In this document: positions 1-8,542 of the stretch, one piece after another
Layout of the letters: the number at the start of each line of letters is the position of its first letter
Numbering within the stretch: the stretch's first letter is position 1
Assembly (NCBI RefSeq): GCF_036227565.1
Contig: NZ_CP109460.1
Span: 1,240,001-1,304,000, forward strand
Length of the DNA stretch: 64,000 bases
Direction of reading: 5' to 3'
Source: Streptomyces sp. NBC_01454
Lineage (GTDB): Bacteria; Actinomycetota; Actinomycetes; Streptomycetales; Streptomycetaceae
Translations under genes and position numbers: made by a program
Notes under the pieces: generated by a model
The model's database searches: none
Told to the model about the DNA's origin: nothing
The model's input: the letters and a program-made list of their open reading frames with translations, nothing else

Positions 1-1634
1 GGGATGCCGGCGGCGGCCAGCGCGGGGAGCACCGATCCGGTGCCGTAGAGGTAGTTGGTGCCCCAGCGGCCGAACCAGGCGCCGCAGGTGTCCTGTTCGG
101 CCAGCAGCCAGGCGATACCGCGGCGGGTGCGCGGATCGTGGGTGCGGCCCACCTCCGCGAGCATCTCGACGACATGGGCGGTGACATCGGCCGACGGCGG
201 GTCGATGACCTCCCCGAAGTCACAGAACGGCAGCCGGTTGGGCAGCGGGCTGGTGTTGTCGACGTCGAAGGCGCCCCAGCCGCCGTCCTTGGACTGCATG
301 CCGAAGTTCCAGCGCACCGCGCGGCGCACCGCGGCGTCGACCCGCTGCGGATCGGGGTGCTTCACCCGGCGCAGGGCGATCACCACCTCGGCGGTGTCGT
401 CGATGTCCGGGTAGTTGTCGTTCTCGAACTCGAACGCCCAGCCTCCGGAGGGGAGTTGGGGACGCCGCACGCTCCAGTCGCCGGGGCGGTCGATCTGCTC
501 GGCGAGCATCCAGTCGACGGCCTTGACCAGCTGGGGGTGATCGGCGGGCAGACCGGCGTCGGCGAGCGCGATGGTGGCCAGGCAGGTGTCCCAGACCGGG
601 GACTGACAGGCCTCGATCATCCGGGCGCCGTCCTCGCGCCGTACCGCGAACCGGTCGAGGGAGGCCAGGCCGGCGCGCAGCACGGGGTGGTCGAGGTCGT
701 AGCCGAGGAGATGCAGGGCGATGACGGAGTAGACGGCGGGCGGCTGGATACCGCCCCAGCAGCCGTCGTTCTCCTGGCGTTCGATGATCCAGCGGGCGGC
801 GGAGCGCATCGCGGCACGGCGCAGCCGGCGGAAGGCGACCTTGCGGTAGAGGTGCAGCGCCTTGTCGAGGCGCTGGAACAGGCCGTCCCAGCTGACGGCG
901 GGGGCGAGCGGCCGCGGCGGGTTGGGGCGGCGCGGATCGGTGTGCAGCTCGTCGAGGGCGAACGGCGCCGGGCGCACCGGGCGTTTGGCCGAGACGATGG
1001 TCAGCGGCACGATCGTCTGCCGCGCCCAGCACCCGAAGTCATAGATGTTGAGCGGGAACCACTTGGGGAAGTAGAGGAGTTCTGGGGGCAGTTGGGGCAG
1101 GTCGTCCCACTTCCACCAGCCGAACAGGGCCAGCCAGATGCGGGTGAAGACCCGGGCCGAAGCGATGCCGCCCTGCTCGCGGACCCATGCGGAGGCCCTG
1201 GCCATGTGCGGTGCGTCGGGGGCGTCCCCGGCGAGCCGCAGGGCGACATAAGCCTCGATGGTGGTGGAGAGTTCGCCGGGCCCGCCGTAGAAGGTGGCCC
1301 AGGTGCCGTCCGTGCCCTGCTCGCCGCGGATGTAGCGGGCGGCCGCCTCGGTGAGTTCGGGGTCCTGGATACCCAGGAACTGACGGAGCAGCAGGTCTTC
1401 GGCGTCCATCGTGACGTTGGTCTCGAGGTCGCCCTTCCACCATCCGGCGGGGTCCTGGGCGGACAGCAGATGGTCGGTGGCGCGGGTGGTCGCGCGGCGG
1501 GCGGTGTCCGCCGTGTCGTCCCGTAAGGCGGTGCGCGTACGGGCGGATGCCGTGGTGTTCTCAGTGGTGGCATCGCTGGCCGAAGGGGACCGGGGCGGCA
1601 GCGCCCCGGTGCTTCCGTCGGTCGTCGCTGTCAT
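1..1634 (-). CDS. shc: Squalene-hopene cyclase (3' part beyond window edge)
   Basis: Cyclises squalene to hopene/hopanol at the membrane, the last core step of hopanoid synthesis. The 544 visible residues contain the catalytic DXDD motif (Asp-Ile-Asp-Asp at residues 410-413, bases 396-407) followed by Thr-Ala-Glu, plus QW-type repeats such as GGWGAFD. The start is the only ATG upstream of the conserved GWWKGDLE block and has a GAAGGGGA ribosome site. The N-terminus carries about 35 extra low-complexity residues compared with bacterial SHCs. Leu37 is a TTA codon, very rare in this genome type. It is the last visible gene of the hpnC-hpnD-hpnE-prenyltransferase-shc operon, 107 bases after the synthase stop. 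The C-terminal quarter lies outside the window. Confidence 0.96.
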   Translation of the reverse strand, partial: MTATTDGSTGALPPRSPSASDATTENTTASARTRTALRDDTADTARRATTRATDHLLSAQDPAGWWKGDLETNVTMDAEDLLLRQFLGIQDPELTEAAARYIRGEQGTDGTWATFYGGPGELSTTIEAYVALRLAGDAPDAPHMARASAWVREQGGIASARVFTRIWLALFGWWKWDDLPQLPPELLYFPKWFPLNIYDFGCWARQTIVPLTIVSAKRPVRPAPFALDELHTDPRRPNPPRPLAPAVSWDGLFQRLDKALHLYRKVAFRRLRRAAMRSAARWIIERQENDGCWGGIQPPAVYSVIALHLLGYDLDHPVLRAGLASLDRFAVRREDGARMIEACQSPVWDTCLATIALADAGLPADHPQLVKAVDWMLAEQIDRPGDWSVRRPQLPSGGWAFEFENDNYPDIDDTAEVVIALRRVKHPDPQRVDAAVRRAVRWNFGMQSKDGGWGAFDVDNTSPLPNRLPFCDFGEVIDPPSADVTAHVVEMLAEVGRTHDPRTRRGIAWLLAEQDTCGAWFGRWGTNYLYGTGSVLPALAAAGI

Positions 1635-1741
1635 GGCTTCCCCTTCGGCAGTGAACTGTGAAAAGCGTGCTCAGGGATTCCGTCGGCCGGCGCCCGGCTG
1701 GCACCGGCCGGCGACTGCGAACTATTCGGTGTCGATGGCGC

Positions 1742-2863
1742 TCATCTCTTTCGTACGACGACGAAGTCAGCGAGCGCGACGAGCTCGGCACGGACTTTCT
1801 GCGGCATCTCGATCTCGTCGAGCGCGGCGATGGCGGTGGTGTGCTGACGGCGGGCCTCCTGGGAAGTCCACTCACGGCCGCCGGCCTCCTCGATGAGGGC
1901 CGCGCGGGAGGCGAACTCCTCCTCGGTGAAGTCGGCGATCTCGCTCTCGCTCTTCTTGGCGTCGGCCGCCAGGATCCGGGCCAGCCGCTCGGAGGCCTCG
2001 CCGCCGGCGGCCAGGGCCGCGACGACCGGCAGCGACTTCTTGCGCTGCCGCAGATCGCTCCAGGTCTGCTTGCCGGTGGCGTCCGGGTCGCCCCAGATGC
2101 CGAGCAGGTCGTCCACGGCCTGGAAGGCGAGACCGAGGTGGTAGCCGTACTTCTCGAGGGTGTCCGCCATACGGTCGTCGGCGCCACCGAGCACCGCGCC
2201 GATGGAGACGGCACAGGCCAGCAGCGCGCCGGTCTTGTTGCCCTCCATCTCCAGGCACTCCTCGACGGTGACCCGCTCGCGGTGCTCGTAGGAGATGTCC
2301 TGGGCCTGACCGTCGATCAGCTTGCGGGAGGCCTGGGTGAGGCGGCGGGTGGCGCGGCCGGCGTCGACCGTGCCGAGCTCCAGCAGTATTTCGTTGGCCA
2401 GGGCGAACAGCGCGTCGCCGACGAGGATGGCCTGCGCGGGGCCGTGCACCTTCCAGACGGTGTCGCGGTGCCTGCGCTGCTCGTCGCCGTCCATGAGGTC
2501 GTCGTGCAGCAGCGAGAAGTTGTGCACCAGCTCGACGGCGACCGCGCCGGGGATGCCGACCTCGGGGGCCGCCCCCGCGGCCTCGGCCGACAGCAGGGCG
2601 AGCGCGGGCCGTACCGCCTTGCCGCTGTCCCCCGTGGTGGGGTGGCCCTCGGCGTCGATCCAGCCGAAGTGGTAGGCGGCGACGGTGTCCATGGGAGAAG
2701 CGAGCCGGTTGACGGCGGCACGCAGCACGGGAGTGGCGAGTGTCCGCCCGCGCTCCAGCAGCGCGGTGACGCTCTCGGTGTCGATAGCTGGGGAAGCCGG
2801 ATTCACGGTTTCTCCTCTGTTTCCGATGCTCGTGCTCGTGCGAGCGCTCGTACTCGTAGTCAT
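1742..2863 (-). CDS. Polyprenyl (farnesyl-type) diphosphate synthase of the hopanoid operon
   Basis: A 373-residue class I trans-prenyltransferase that condenses IPP with allylic diphosphates, most likely giving farnesyl diphosphate for squalene synthesis. The first aspartate-rich motif is DDLMD at 121-125 and the second is DDLLG at 251-255, where the last Asp is Gly. The ATG overlaps the hpnE stop codon (ATGA) and follows a strong AGGAGG site, so translation is probably coupled. A GTG at 2806 with its own GGAGA site could give a shorter product that drops a repetitive Ser/Thr-rich N-terminus. Chain length cannot be settled from sequence alone; the context argues for C15. Confidence 0.93.
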   Translation of the reverse strand: MTTSTSARTSTSIGNRGETVNPASPAIDTESVTALLERGRTLATPVLRAAVNRLASPMDTVAAYHFGWIDAEGHPTTGDSGKAVRPALALLSAEAAGAAPEVGIPGAVAVELVHNFSLLHDDLMDGDEQRRHRDTVWKVHGPAQAILVGDALFALANEILLELGTVDAGRATRRLTQASRKLIDGQAQDISYEHRERVTVEECLEMEGNKTGALLACAVSIGAVLGGADDRMADTLEKYGYHLGLAFQAVDDLLGIWGDPDATGKQTWSDLRQRKKSLPVVAALAAGGEASERLARILAADAKKSESEIADFTEEEFASRAALIEEAGGREWTSQEARRQHTTAIAALDEIEMPQKVRAELVALADFVVVRKR

Positions 2864-4335
2864 GCCGCCTCCTGAGGCAACTGGCCCTGGGGGAAGCCGA
2901 GTTCGGTGAGTGCCTCGCGAGCGGCGGCAGTGCCGCTGCGAACAGCGCTTTCCATGGTCGCGGGCCACCCGGTGGCGGTCCACGCGCCGGCCAGGAACAG
3001 GCCGGAAGCTTGGGTGCGGGCGGCGGGGCGGAGCCTGCCGACGCCCGGTGCGGGCGCGAAGGTCGCGGTGCGCTCGCGGGTGACGAAGAAGTCGTGGATC
3101 CTGGCGCCCCGGGCGGCGGGCAGCAGGCGCTCCAGCTCCGGCAGATAGCGGGCGCGGAGCTTGGCGACCGGCTGGTCGATCTCCTCCTGCGCGGCGGACT
3201 GCGAGACCGCCAGATACTGGCAGCGCTCGTTGCCGCCCGCGCGCGTGAGCCCCGAGGCGTCGGTGCGGTCGAAGACCCACTGGACCGGGGAGCCGATCGC
3301 GGCGAAGAAGGGGCGGCGCAGCACCTTGCGGTCGTAGACGACATGGAGGTTGAGGATCGGCGCGGTGCCGATCTCCAGCAGCCGGTCCTTGCCCTCCAGC
3401 GCCCCGTCGGGCAGCAGGCCGTGGGCCTCGCGCTGCGGTACGGCGAGGACGACGGTGTCGGCGGTCAGCCGCTCGCCGCCGTGCGGGCCGTTCTCCACCG
3501 AGACCTGCCAGCCGTCCCCGCCGCGCGTGACGGCACCGGCGCGGGTGCGCAGGGCGAGGCGCACCCCGGCCTTCTCCAGTGCGGTGCGGGCGAGGGTGTC
3601 ATGGACGTCGCCGAGCGGGACGCGGGACCAGCCGATGTCGGCGGCGCCCGGCGCGGACAGCAGCCCGGTCCGGAAGACCTTGGCGGCCAGGCCCATCGAG
3701 GCGTCCTCAGCACGGGCGTTGAGGGTGGCGATGCCGACCAGGTCCCACAGCGCCTCGACGGCCCGGTCCGACTGGCCGTGGCAGCGCAGCCAGCTGCCGA
3801 AGTCGATCCCGTCCAGCGCGGGGTCGGCCGGGTCGAGTCCCTTGAGCGCCAGGGTGGCGCGGACGACGCGGGCCCGCTCGGCGGGGGAGAGATGCGGGTA
3901 GCCGGCCAGGCTGCGGGCGAGGTGCAGCGGGACGGGCAGGGCGGTGCGGCGCAGCCGGCCCAGCCGCATCCTTCCCCGGCCGAAGCTGCCTCCGGGGTCC
4001 AGGACCGGTACGTCCATGCGGTCCTGGAGGGGCACCAGGTCCGTGGCGCCGATCCGCTCCAGGAACGTGCGGTACGCGGTGCAGCAGCGCAGGTAGACGT
4101 GCTGGCCGTTGTCGACACTCAGCGCACCGGCCGCGGACTCGCGCCGGAAGGAGAAGACCAGCCCGCCGAGCCGGGGCCGGCCCTCGATCAGGGTGACCCG
4201 CAGCCCGGCGTCGGCCAGCGCGAGCGCCGCGGTCGTGCCCGCGAGACCGCCGCCGATGACCACCGCGGCCGCCCCCTGCGGACGGCCGGACGGCAGGCCG
4301 GAGTCGTGACCGAGCCGCGTGGCTCCCGGTGTCAT
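2860..4335 (-). CDS. hpnE: Hydroxysqualene dehydroxylase HpnE (FAD-dependent)
   Basis: An amine-oxidase/desaturase-fold flavoprotein of 491 residues that reduces hydroxysqualene to squalene in the HpnCDE route. The dinucleotide-binding GGGLAG lies at residues 28-33, followed by the typical Glu-Gly-Arg-x-x-x-Gly-Gly segment, and a second FAD-contact region (FLAGAWTATGWPATME) lies near the C-terminus. I chose the ATG at 4335 because GGGGGAG stands just before it; an in-frame ATG at 4350 would add five residues and lacks a site. It lies 100 bases after hpnD and overlaps the downstream prenyltransferase by four bases. Confidence 0.93.
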   Translation of the reverse strand: MTPGATRLGHDSGLPSGRPQGAAAVVIGGGLAGTTAALALADAGLRVTLIEGRPRLGGLVFSFRRESAAGALSVDNGQHVYLRCCTAYRTFLERIGATDLVPLQDRMDVPVLDPGGSFGRGRMRLGRLRRTALPVPLHLARSLAGYPHLSPAERARVVRATLALKGLDPADPALDGIDFGSWLRCHGQSDRAVEALWDLVGIATLNARAEDASMGLAAKVFRTGLLSAPGAADIGWSRVPLGDVHDTLARTALEKAGVRLALRTRAGAVTRGGDGWQVSVENGPHGGERLTADTVVLAVPQREAHGLLPDGALEGKDRLLEIGTAPILNLHVVYDRKVLRRPFFAAIGSPVQWVFDRTDASGLTRAGGNERCQYLAVSQSAAQEEIDQPVAKLRARYLPELERLLPAARGARIHDFFVTRERTATFAPAPGVGRLRPAARTQASGLFLAGAWTATGWPATMESAVRSGTAAAREALTELGFPQGQLPQEAA

Positions 4336-4435
4336 GTGCTCTCCCCCCATACTGCTGTCAGGGACGCAGCCACCCCGGGGAGGGTTGCCCGCCGCGCTGA
4401 CGCGGGGTCACCGCCGTCCTTCGCCGTCGGGCGCA

Positions 4436-5389
4436 TCATCCGCGCCTCCGGACGGACTGCCGCCGGCCGATCGCCCGTGCGTCGAGCCCGGACAGCCCGC
4501 GCACCGCGACGAAGGCCTTCTCCCGGCCGGGCAGCGAGACCCGGCCGCGCAGCACCGCCCCGGGGTCGGCGGCGATCCGGGAGAGCAGGCGGTGGTAGAT
4601 GCCGGCCATCGCGGCCACGCAGGCACCGCTGCGCCGGTCGAGCATCGGCAGCAGCTGGAAGCCCTCGGCGAACAGCGCACGGGCGCGGTTGACCTCGAAG
4701 TGCACCAGGCCGGCGAAGTCGGAGCCGGGCGGCGGTACGGGGCGGTCGAAGCCGTCCGCGCAGCCGAACTTGGCGAGGTCCTCGGCGGGGAGGTAGGTGC
4801 GGCCGTTGCCGGCGTCCTCGCGAACGTCCCTGAGAATGTTGGTCAGTTGGAGGGCGAGGCCGAGGGTGTCGGCGTACTCCGAGGCGCGCTCGGCGTCCTG
4901 CGCGCCCGGCACCGTGCCGAACACACCGAGCGAGAGCCGGCCGATCGCGCCGGCCACACAACGGCAGTAGACCTTCAGCTCGTCCCAGGTCTCGTACGTC
5001 TCGCCGCGCACGTCCATCAGCACGCCGTCGATCAGCTCGTCGAGACCGTCCAGGGGCAGCGGGAAGCGGCGGGCGGCGTCGGAGAGCGCGACGGCCACCG
5101 GGTCGGTGTCGTCGTCGTCGATCCGGCCGTCCTTGATGCGGGCCAGCAGCGCCCGGGTGTCCTCCAGGCGCCCCTGTTTGGCGGTGGGCTCCAGGGTGCC
5201 GTCACCGATGTCGTCGATCCGGCGGGAGAAGGCGTAGAGCGCCGACATGGCCTGTCGCTTGTCGGTCGGCAGCAGCCGGATGCCGTAGGCGAAGTTCCGT
5301 GCCTGCTGCCCGGTGATGGCCTCGCAGTAGCGGTACGCAGCGAGCACCGGCGCGGACGCGTGTGCAGTGTCCTCCACGGTCCGACTCAC
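4436..5389 (-). CDS. hpnD: Presqualene diphosphate synthase HpnD
   Basis: A 317-residue squalene/phytoene-synthase-fold enzyme that joins two farnesyl diphosphates head-to-head to presqualene diphosphate. Both Asp-rich motifs are intact: DDIGD at 59-63 and DVRED at 188-192, with the YAFSRRIDD context and the NGRTYLP segment of the family. The GTG start overlaps the hpnC stop by four bases (GTGA), so HpnC and HpnD are probably made in equal amounts. The C-terminus is Arg-rich. The HpnD rather than CrtB assignment rests on the neighbouring hpnC, hpnE and shc. Confidence 0.93.
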   Translation of the reverse strand: MSRTVEDTAHASAPVLAAYRYCEAITGQQARNFAYGIRLLPTDKRQAMSALYAFSRRIDDIGDGTLEPTAKQGRLEDTRALLARIKDGRIDDDDTDPVAVALSDAARRFPLPLDGLDELIDGVLMDVRGETYETWDELKVYCRCVAGAIGRLSLGVFGTVPGAQDAERASEYADTLGLALQLTNILRDVREDAGNGRTYLPAEDLAKFGCADGFDRPVPPPGSDFAGLVHFEVNRARALFAEGFQLLPMLDRRSGACVAAMAGIYHRLLSRIAADPGAVLRGRVSLPGREKAFVAVRGLSGLDARAIGRRQSVRRRG

Positions 5390-6366
5390 CCCTCTCTTCG
5401 CAATGTCGCCGCTACCTCGCGCAGCAGGCTGAGCTTGGTCGGCTTGGGCGGTCCAGGGAGTACGTCATGATCGGCGGCCGCGACCGCCTGGAGCGCGGCA
5501 CGCCCGCCGGCCACGAAACCGGCCAGCAGCAGCTTGAGTCTGCCGTGGACGCTACCCACCAGCGGGGTGCCTTCATTCAGCAGGTCACGGGCGCGTTCCG
5601 CCTCGTAGGCGATCAGCGCGCGCACCGATGCGCCCCCGCTGGGCGCGGCCAGATCGGACTCGGTGACGCCGAAGCGTTTCATGTCCTCGGCGGGGAGGTA
5701 GATGCGGTCGCGCCCGAGATCCTCGGCCACGTCCTGGAGGTGTTCGACGATCTGGAGGGCGGTGCAGACGGCGTCCGAGCGGCGGATGCGCTCGGGGCTC
5801 GCGGTGCCGGTGATGCCGAGGACGAGCCGGCCGACGGGGTTCGCGGACAGCTCGCAGTAGGCGGCCAGATCGTCGTAGGTGCCGTAGCGGCTGACCCGCT
5901 GGTCCTGCCGGTTGGCCGCGATCAGATCGAGGAACGGCTCGGGGGTCAGGCGGCAGCGGCGGACGGTCGGGCCGAGCCGGCGCATGAGCGGATGGCGGGG
6001 CCCCGGGGCACGGTCGCTGAAGACGCGGTGCAGATCCGCCTCCAGGGCGTCCAGCAGCGCGAGCCGCTCTCCCCCGCTCTCTGCGCTCGAGCGGGCGGTG
6101 CCCCCGTCCTGCGCGCGGTCCAGCCCGAGGAGCACGGCGTCGCCGCCGCCGGGTGCGAGATCGCCGTCACCGATGTCGTCGACGAGCCGGGCGAAGCCGT
6201 AAACGGCCATCAGATCGGCCCGCCAGACCCGGGGCAGGAAGAACGGCGCGACCGGGAAGTTCTCGTGTGCGGCCTGATCGAGCACGGTGCGCGTCTGCTC
6301 CCGCCCGTCGCCCGCCGCCCCCTTCCGGGGGAAGGCGCGACGCACCTGCTCGTTGTCTCGGCTCAC
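5386..6366 (-). CDS. hpnC: Hydroxysqualene synthase HpnC
   Basis: The second squalene/phytoene-synthase homologue of the operon (326 residues), expected to convert presqualene diphosphate to hydroxysqualene. Conserved sites are DDIGD at 63-67 and DVAED at 212-216. An insert of about 20 residues rich in Gly, Ala and Ser follows the first motif (around 74-100). The GTG start at 6366 is the first plausible start after the intergenic region and makes this the first gene of the hopanoid operon; no strong Shine-Dalgarno sequence is visible. It is paired with hpnD by a GTGA overlap. Confidence 0.92.
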   Translation of the reverse strand: MSRDNEQVRRAFPRKGAAGDGREQTRTVLDQAAHENFPVAPFFLPRVWRADLMAVYGFARLVDDIGDGDLAPGGGDAVLLGLDRAQDGGTARSSAESGGERLALLDALEADLHRVFSDRAPGPRHPLMRRLGPTVRRCRLTPEPFLDLIAANRQDQRVSRYGTYDDLAAYCELSANPVGRLVLGITGTASPERIRRSDAVCTALQIVEHLQDVAEDLGRDRIYLPAEDMKRFGVTESDLAAPSGGASVRALIAYEAERARDLLNEGTPLVGSVHGRLKLLLAGFVAGGRAALQAVAAADHDVLPGPPKPTKLSLLREVAATLRREG

Positions 6367-6684
6367 CGGGGGCTGCCCGGCGCATTTCGGTGCCGGAGCG
6401 AACCAGTAGCCATTGCCGTCACGTCTCCCGTTCTACACCGCCAAGCTAAAACATCCTATTTCGGACACGCCGCAGCAGGCGACGCGCCCGATCGGGCCCG
6501 TATCGCCCGCTTGGGTGAGCACTGCCCGACATGTACCACTTGACGCTGTTCAGTACCCGTACAGCTTACGCCGTACGTCTCGCCCGCCTCCGCGGGGGTA
6601 CCCGTGCCCCCGCCCCTCTTCCGCTCAACATCCCGGCCATCCGAACTGTTCCCGATGCCCGGAGAGTTGACGATTCCTTCACAT
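6367..6684. other. Intergenic region upstream of hpnC
   Basis: About 320 bases between the hopanoid operon and the terminator of the exporter operon. It should hold the hopanoid promoter. On the minus strand TAGGAT (complement of about 6453-6458) resembles a -10 hexamer, but no good -35 lies at the right distance. A plus-strand reading frame beginning MYHLTLFS at 6531 has no ribosome site and no family resemblance. Confidence 0.4.
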
Positions 6685-6723
6685 CCGAAGGCCTCCGCGA
6701 GGCGGACTCGCGGAGGCCTTCGG
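6685..6723 (-). terminator. Strong hairpin terminator of the polymer/export operon
   Basis: A perfect 16-base-pair stem (6685-6700 with 6708-6723) around a 7-base loop, starting 14 bases after the stop codon of the exporter ATPase. No T-run is needed in this GC-rich context. It separates the export operon from the hopanoid operon. Confidence 0.85.
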
Positions 6724-6737
6724 GTGCGGGACGGGGG

Positions 6738-7541
6738 CTACTTGCCCGTCTCCTTCTCGTACGCCTTGATGACCTCGTCGGTGGGGCCGTCCATCAGCAG
6801 TTCGCCGCGCTCCAGCCACAGGACCCGGTCGCAGGTGTCGCGGATGGACTTGTTGTTGTGGCTGACCAGGAAGACGGTGCCGGCTTCCTTGCGCAGTTCG
6901 CGGATGCGGGCCTCGGAGCGCTTTTGGAAGCTGCGGTCGCCGGTGGCCAGGGCCTCGTCGATCATCAGCACGTCGTGGTCCTTGGCGGCGGCGATGGAGA
7001 ACCGCAGCCGGGCCGCCATGCCGGACGAATAGGTGCGCATCGGCAGCGAGATGAAGTCGCCCTTCTCGTTGATGCCGGAGAAGTCGACGATCCCGTCGTA
7101 GCGCTCGCGGACCTGCTCGCGGGACATGCCCATGGCCAGGCCGCCGAGCAGGACGTTCTTCTCGCCGGTCAGGTCGTTCATCAGCGCCGCGTTCACGCCC
7201 AGCAGGGAGGGCTGGCCGTGGGTGTAGACCTTGCCGCTCTCGGCGGGCAGCAGGCCGGCGACCGCCTTGAGCAGGGTGGACTTGCCCGAGCCGTTGGAGC
7301 CGATCAGGCCGATCGACTCGCCGCGGTAGGCGGTGAAGGACACACCCTTGACCGCGTGCACCTCCCGCACACCCGTGGAGGGCTTGCGGCGGATGATGCG
7401 GTTCAGCGCCGCGGTGGCGCTGCCCTTGCCGGCGCCCGTGCCGTAGACGCGGTAGACGATGTGCAGATCGTCCGCGATCACGGTGGGGATCCGCTCCCGC
7501 GCCGCCTCGGTCGGCTGGACGCCGTTGGTCTGCTCAGCCAC
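6738..7541 (-). CDS. ABC-2 polysaccharide/teichoic-acid-type exporter, ATP-binding subunit (Wzt/TagH-like)
   Basis: A 267-residue ATPase that would energise export of an undecaprenyl- or lipid-linked polymer. Walker A GSNGSGKST is at 81-89, the signature YSSGMAARL at 171-179, Walker B VLMIDE at 191-196 and the switch His at 228. The short signature without the usual LSGGQ, and the Gly-Val-Asn-Ala segment, are typical of the Wzt/TagH branch. It lacks the C-terminal carbohydrate-binding domain of some Wzt proteins. The GTG start overlaps the permease gene by eight bases; a longer reading frame upstream is only overlap. Confidence 0.9.
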   Translation of the reverse strand: MAEQTNGVQPTEAARERIPTVIADDLHIVYRVYGTGAGKGSATAALNRIIRRKPSTGVREVHAVKGVSFTAYRGESIGLIGSNGSGKSTLLKAVAGLLPAESGKVYTHGQPSLLGVNAALMNDLTGEKNVLLGGLAMGMSREQVRERYDGIVDFSGINEKGDFISLPMRTYSSGMAARLRFSIAAAKDHDVLMIDEALATGDRSFQKRSEARIRELRKEAGTVFLVSHNNKSIRDTCDRVLWLERGELLMDGPTDEVIKAYEKETGK

Positions 7542-8472
7542 GTCCGTACCGCTCCTCAGCCTTCCAGAAGTACACAAAGCCGGCCACGCCCGCGAGCAGC
7601 GCCCAGCCGATGGCGAACGCCCACACATGGTGCGGCAGCTGGTTCGCCTTGAAGGTGTCGATCAGCGCGAACCGCATCAGGTCGATGTAGACGACGGCCG
7701 GATTCCCGTTGAGGAGAACCTCCACGAACTTCGGGACGTCCTTGCCCTTGAGGATCACGCTGATGCTGAACATCACGCCGGAGGCGTACATCCAGGTCCG
7801 CATGATGAACGGCATCAGCTGCGCCAGGTCCGGGGTCTTCGCCCCCAGCCGCGCCATCACCATCGCCAGACCGGTGTTGAACACGAACTGCAGCGCCAGC
7901 GTCGGCAGGGCGAGCAGCCACGACCACGTCGGCACCTGCCCGAAGCCGAGCAGGATGATCACCAGCACGCCCATGGAGAACAGCAGCTGCTGCAGCTGCA
8001 TCAGGCAGAACGAGATCGGCAGACAGGCCCGCGGGAAGTGCAGCGCCCGCACCAGCCCCAGGCTGCCCGAGATCGCCCGGGTGCCGGCCATCACCGAGCT
8101 CTGGGTGAAGGTGAAGATGAAGACGCCGGTCACCAGGAACAGGACGTAGTTGGGAACGCCCCGGCTCGTGCCGATCAGCACACCGAAGATCAAGTAGTAG
8201 ACGCCCGCGTTGAGCAGCGGCGTCGCCACCTGCCAGACCTGGCCCAGCTTGGCCTGGCTGTACTGCGCCGTCAGCTTGGCGCTGGCGAAGGCGGAGATGA
8301 AATGCCGGCGGTGCCACAGCTGCCCGATGTACTCCAGGAGGCCCGGACGGGCGCCGCTCTGCGAGAGCCCGTACTTCTGGGCCCGCTGGGCAGGGGTGAG
8401 CCCCTCATCGGAAGATGGCGGGGCACTCATGGCGACCGCACTGTCGTGCGTGGTCTCGCTCACAGTTGACAC
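7534..8472 (-). CDS. ABC-2 polysaccharide/teichoic-acid-type exporter, permease subunit (Wzm/TagG-like)
   Basis: A 312-residue membrane protein with about six hydrophobic helices after a polar N-terminus of roughly 80 residues. It is the channel partner of the overlapping ATPase gene. The LWQVATPLLNAGVYYLIFG and LFLVTGVFIFTFT segments match ABC-2 transporters of O-antigen/teichoic acid type. The start is the GTG preceded by GAGGACG; a TTG four codons upstream (8484) and a GTG three codons downstream are alternatives. It is 70 bases after the glycosyltransferase stop and in the same operon. Confidence 0.88.
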   Translation of the reverse strand: MSTVSETTHDSAVAMSAPPSSDEGLTPAQRAQKYGLSQSGARPGLLEYIGQLWHRRHFISAFASAKLTAQYSQAKLGQVWQVATPLLNAGVYYLIFGVLIGTSRGVPNYVLFLVTGVFIFTFTQSSVMAGTRAISGSLGLVRALHFPRACLPISFCLMQLQQLLFSMGVLVIILLGFGQVPTWSWLLALPTLALQFVFNTGLAMVMARLGAKTPDLAQLMPFIMRTWMYASGVMFSISVILKGKDVPKFVEVLLNGNPAVVYIDLMRFALIDTFKANQLPHHVWAFAIGWALLAGVAGFVYFWKAEERYGRG

Positions 8473-8542
8473 TTTCGTCCTCAAGGTGCGCTGCCGGGGC
8501 CACGCCCCGGCTCGCGCCTGATGCTCTTCAGATACGAGCTTG

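Noticed and set aside
6531..6737. A short plus-strand peptide beginning MYHLTLFS between the two left-hand operons
   Set aside because: No ribosome site, and it runs into the terminator and antisense of the exporter gene.
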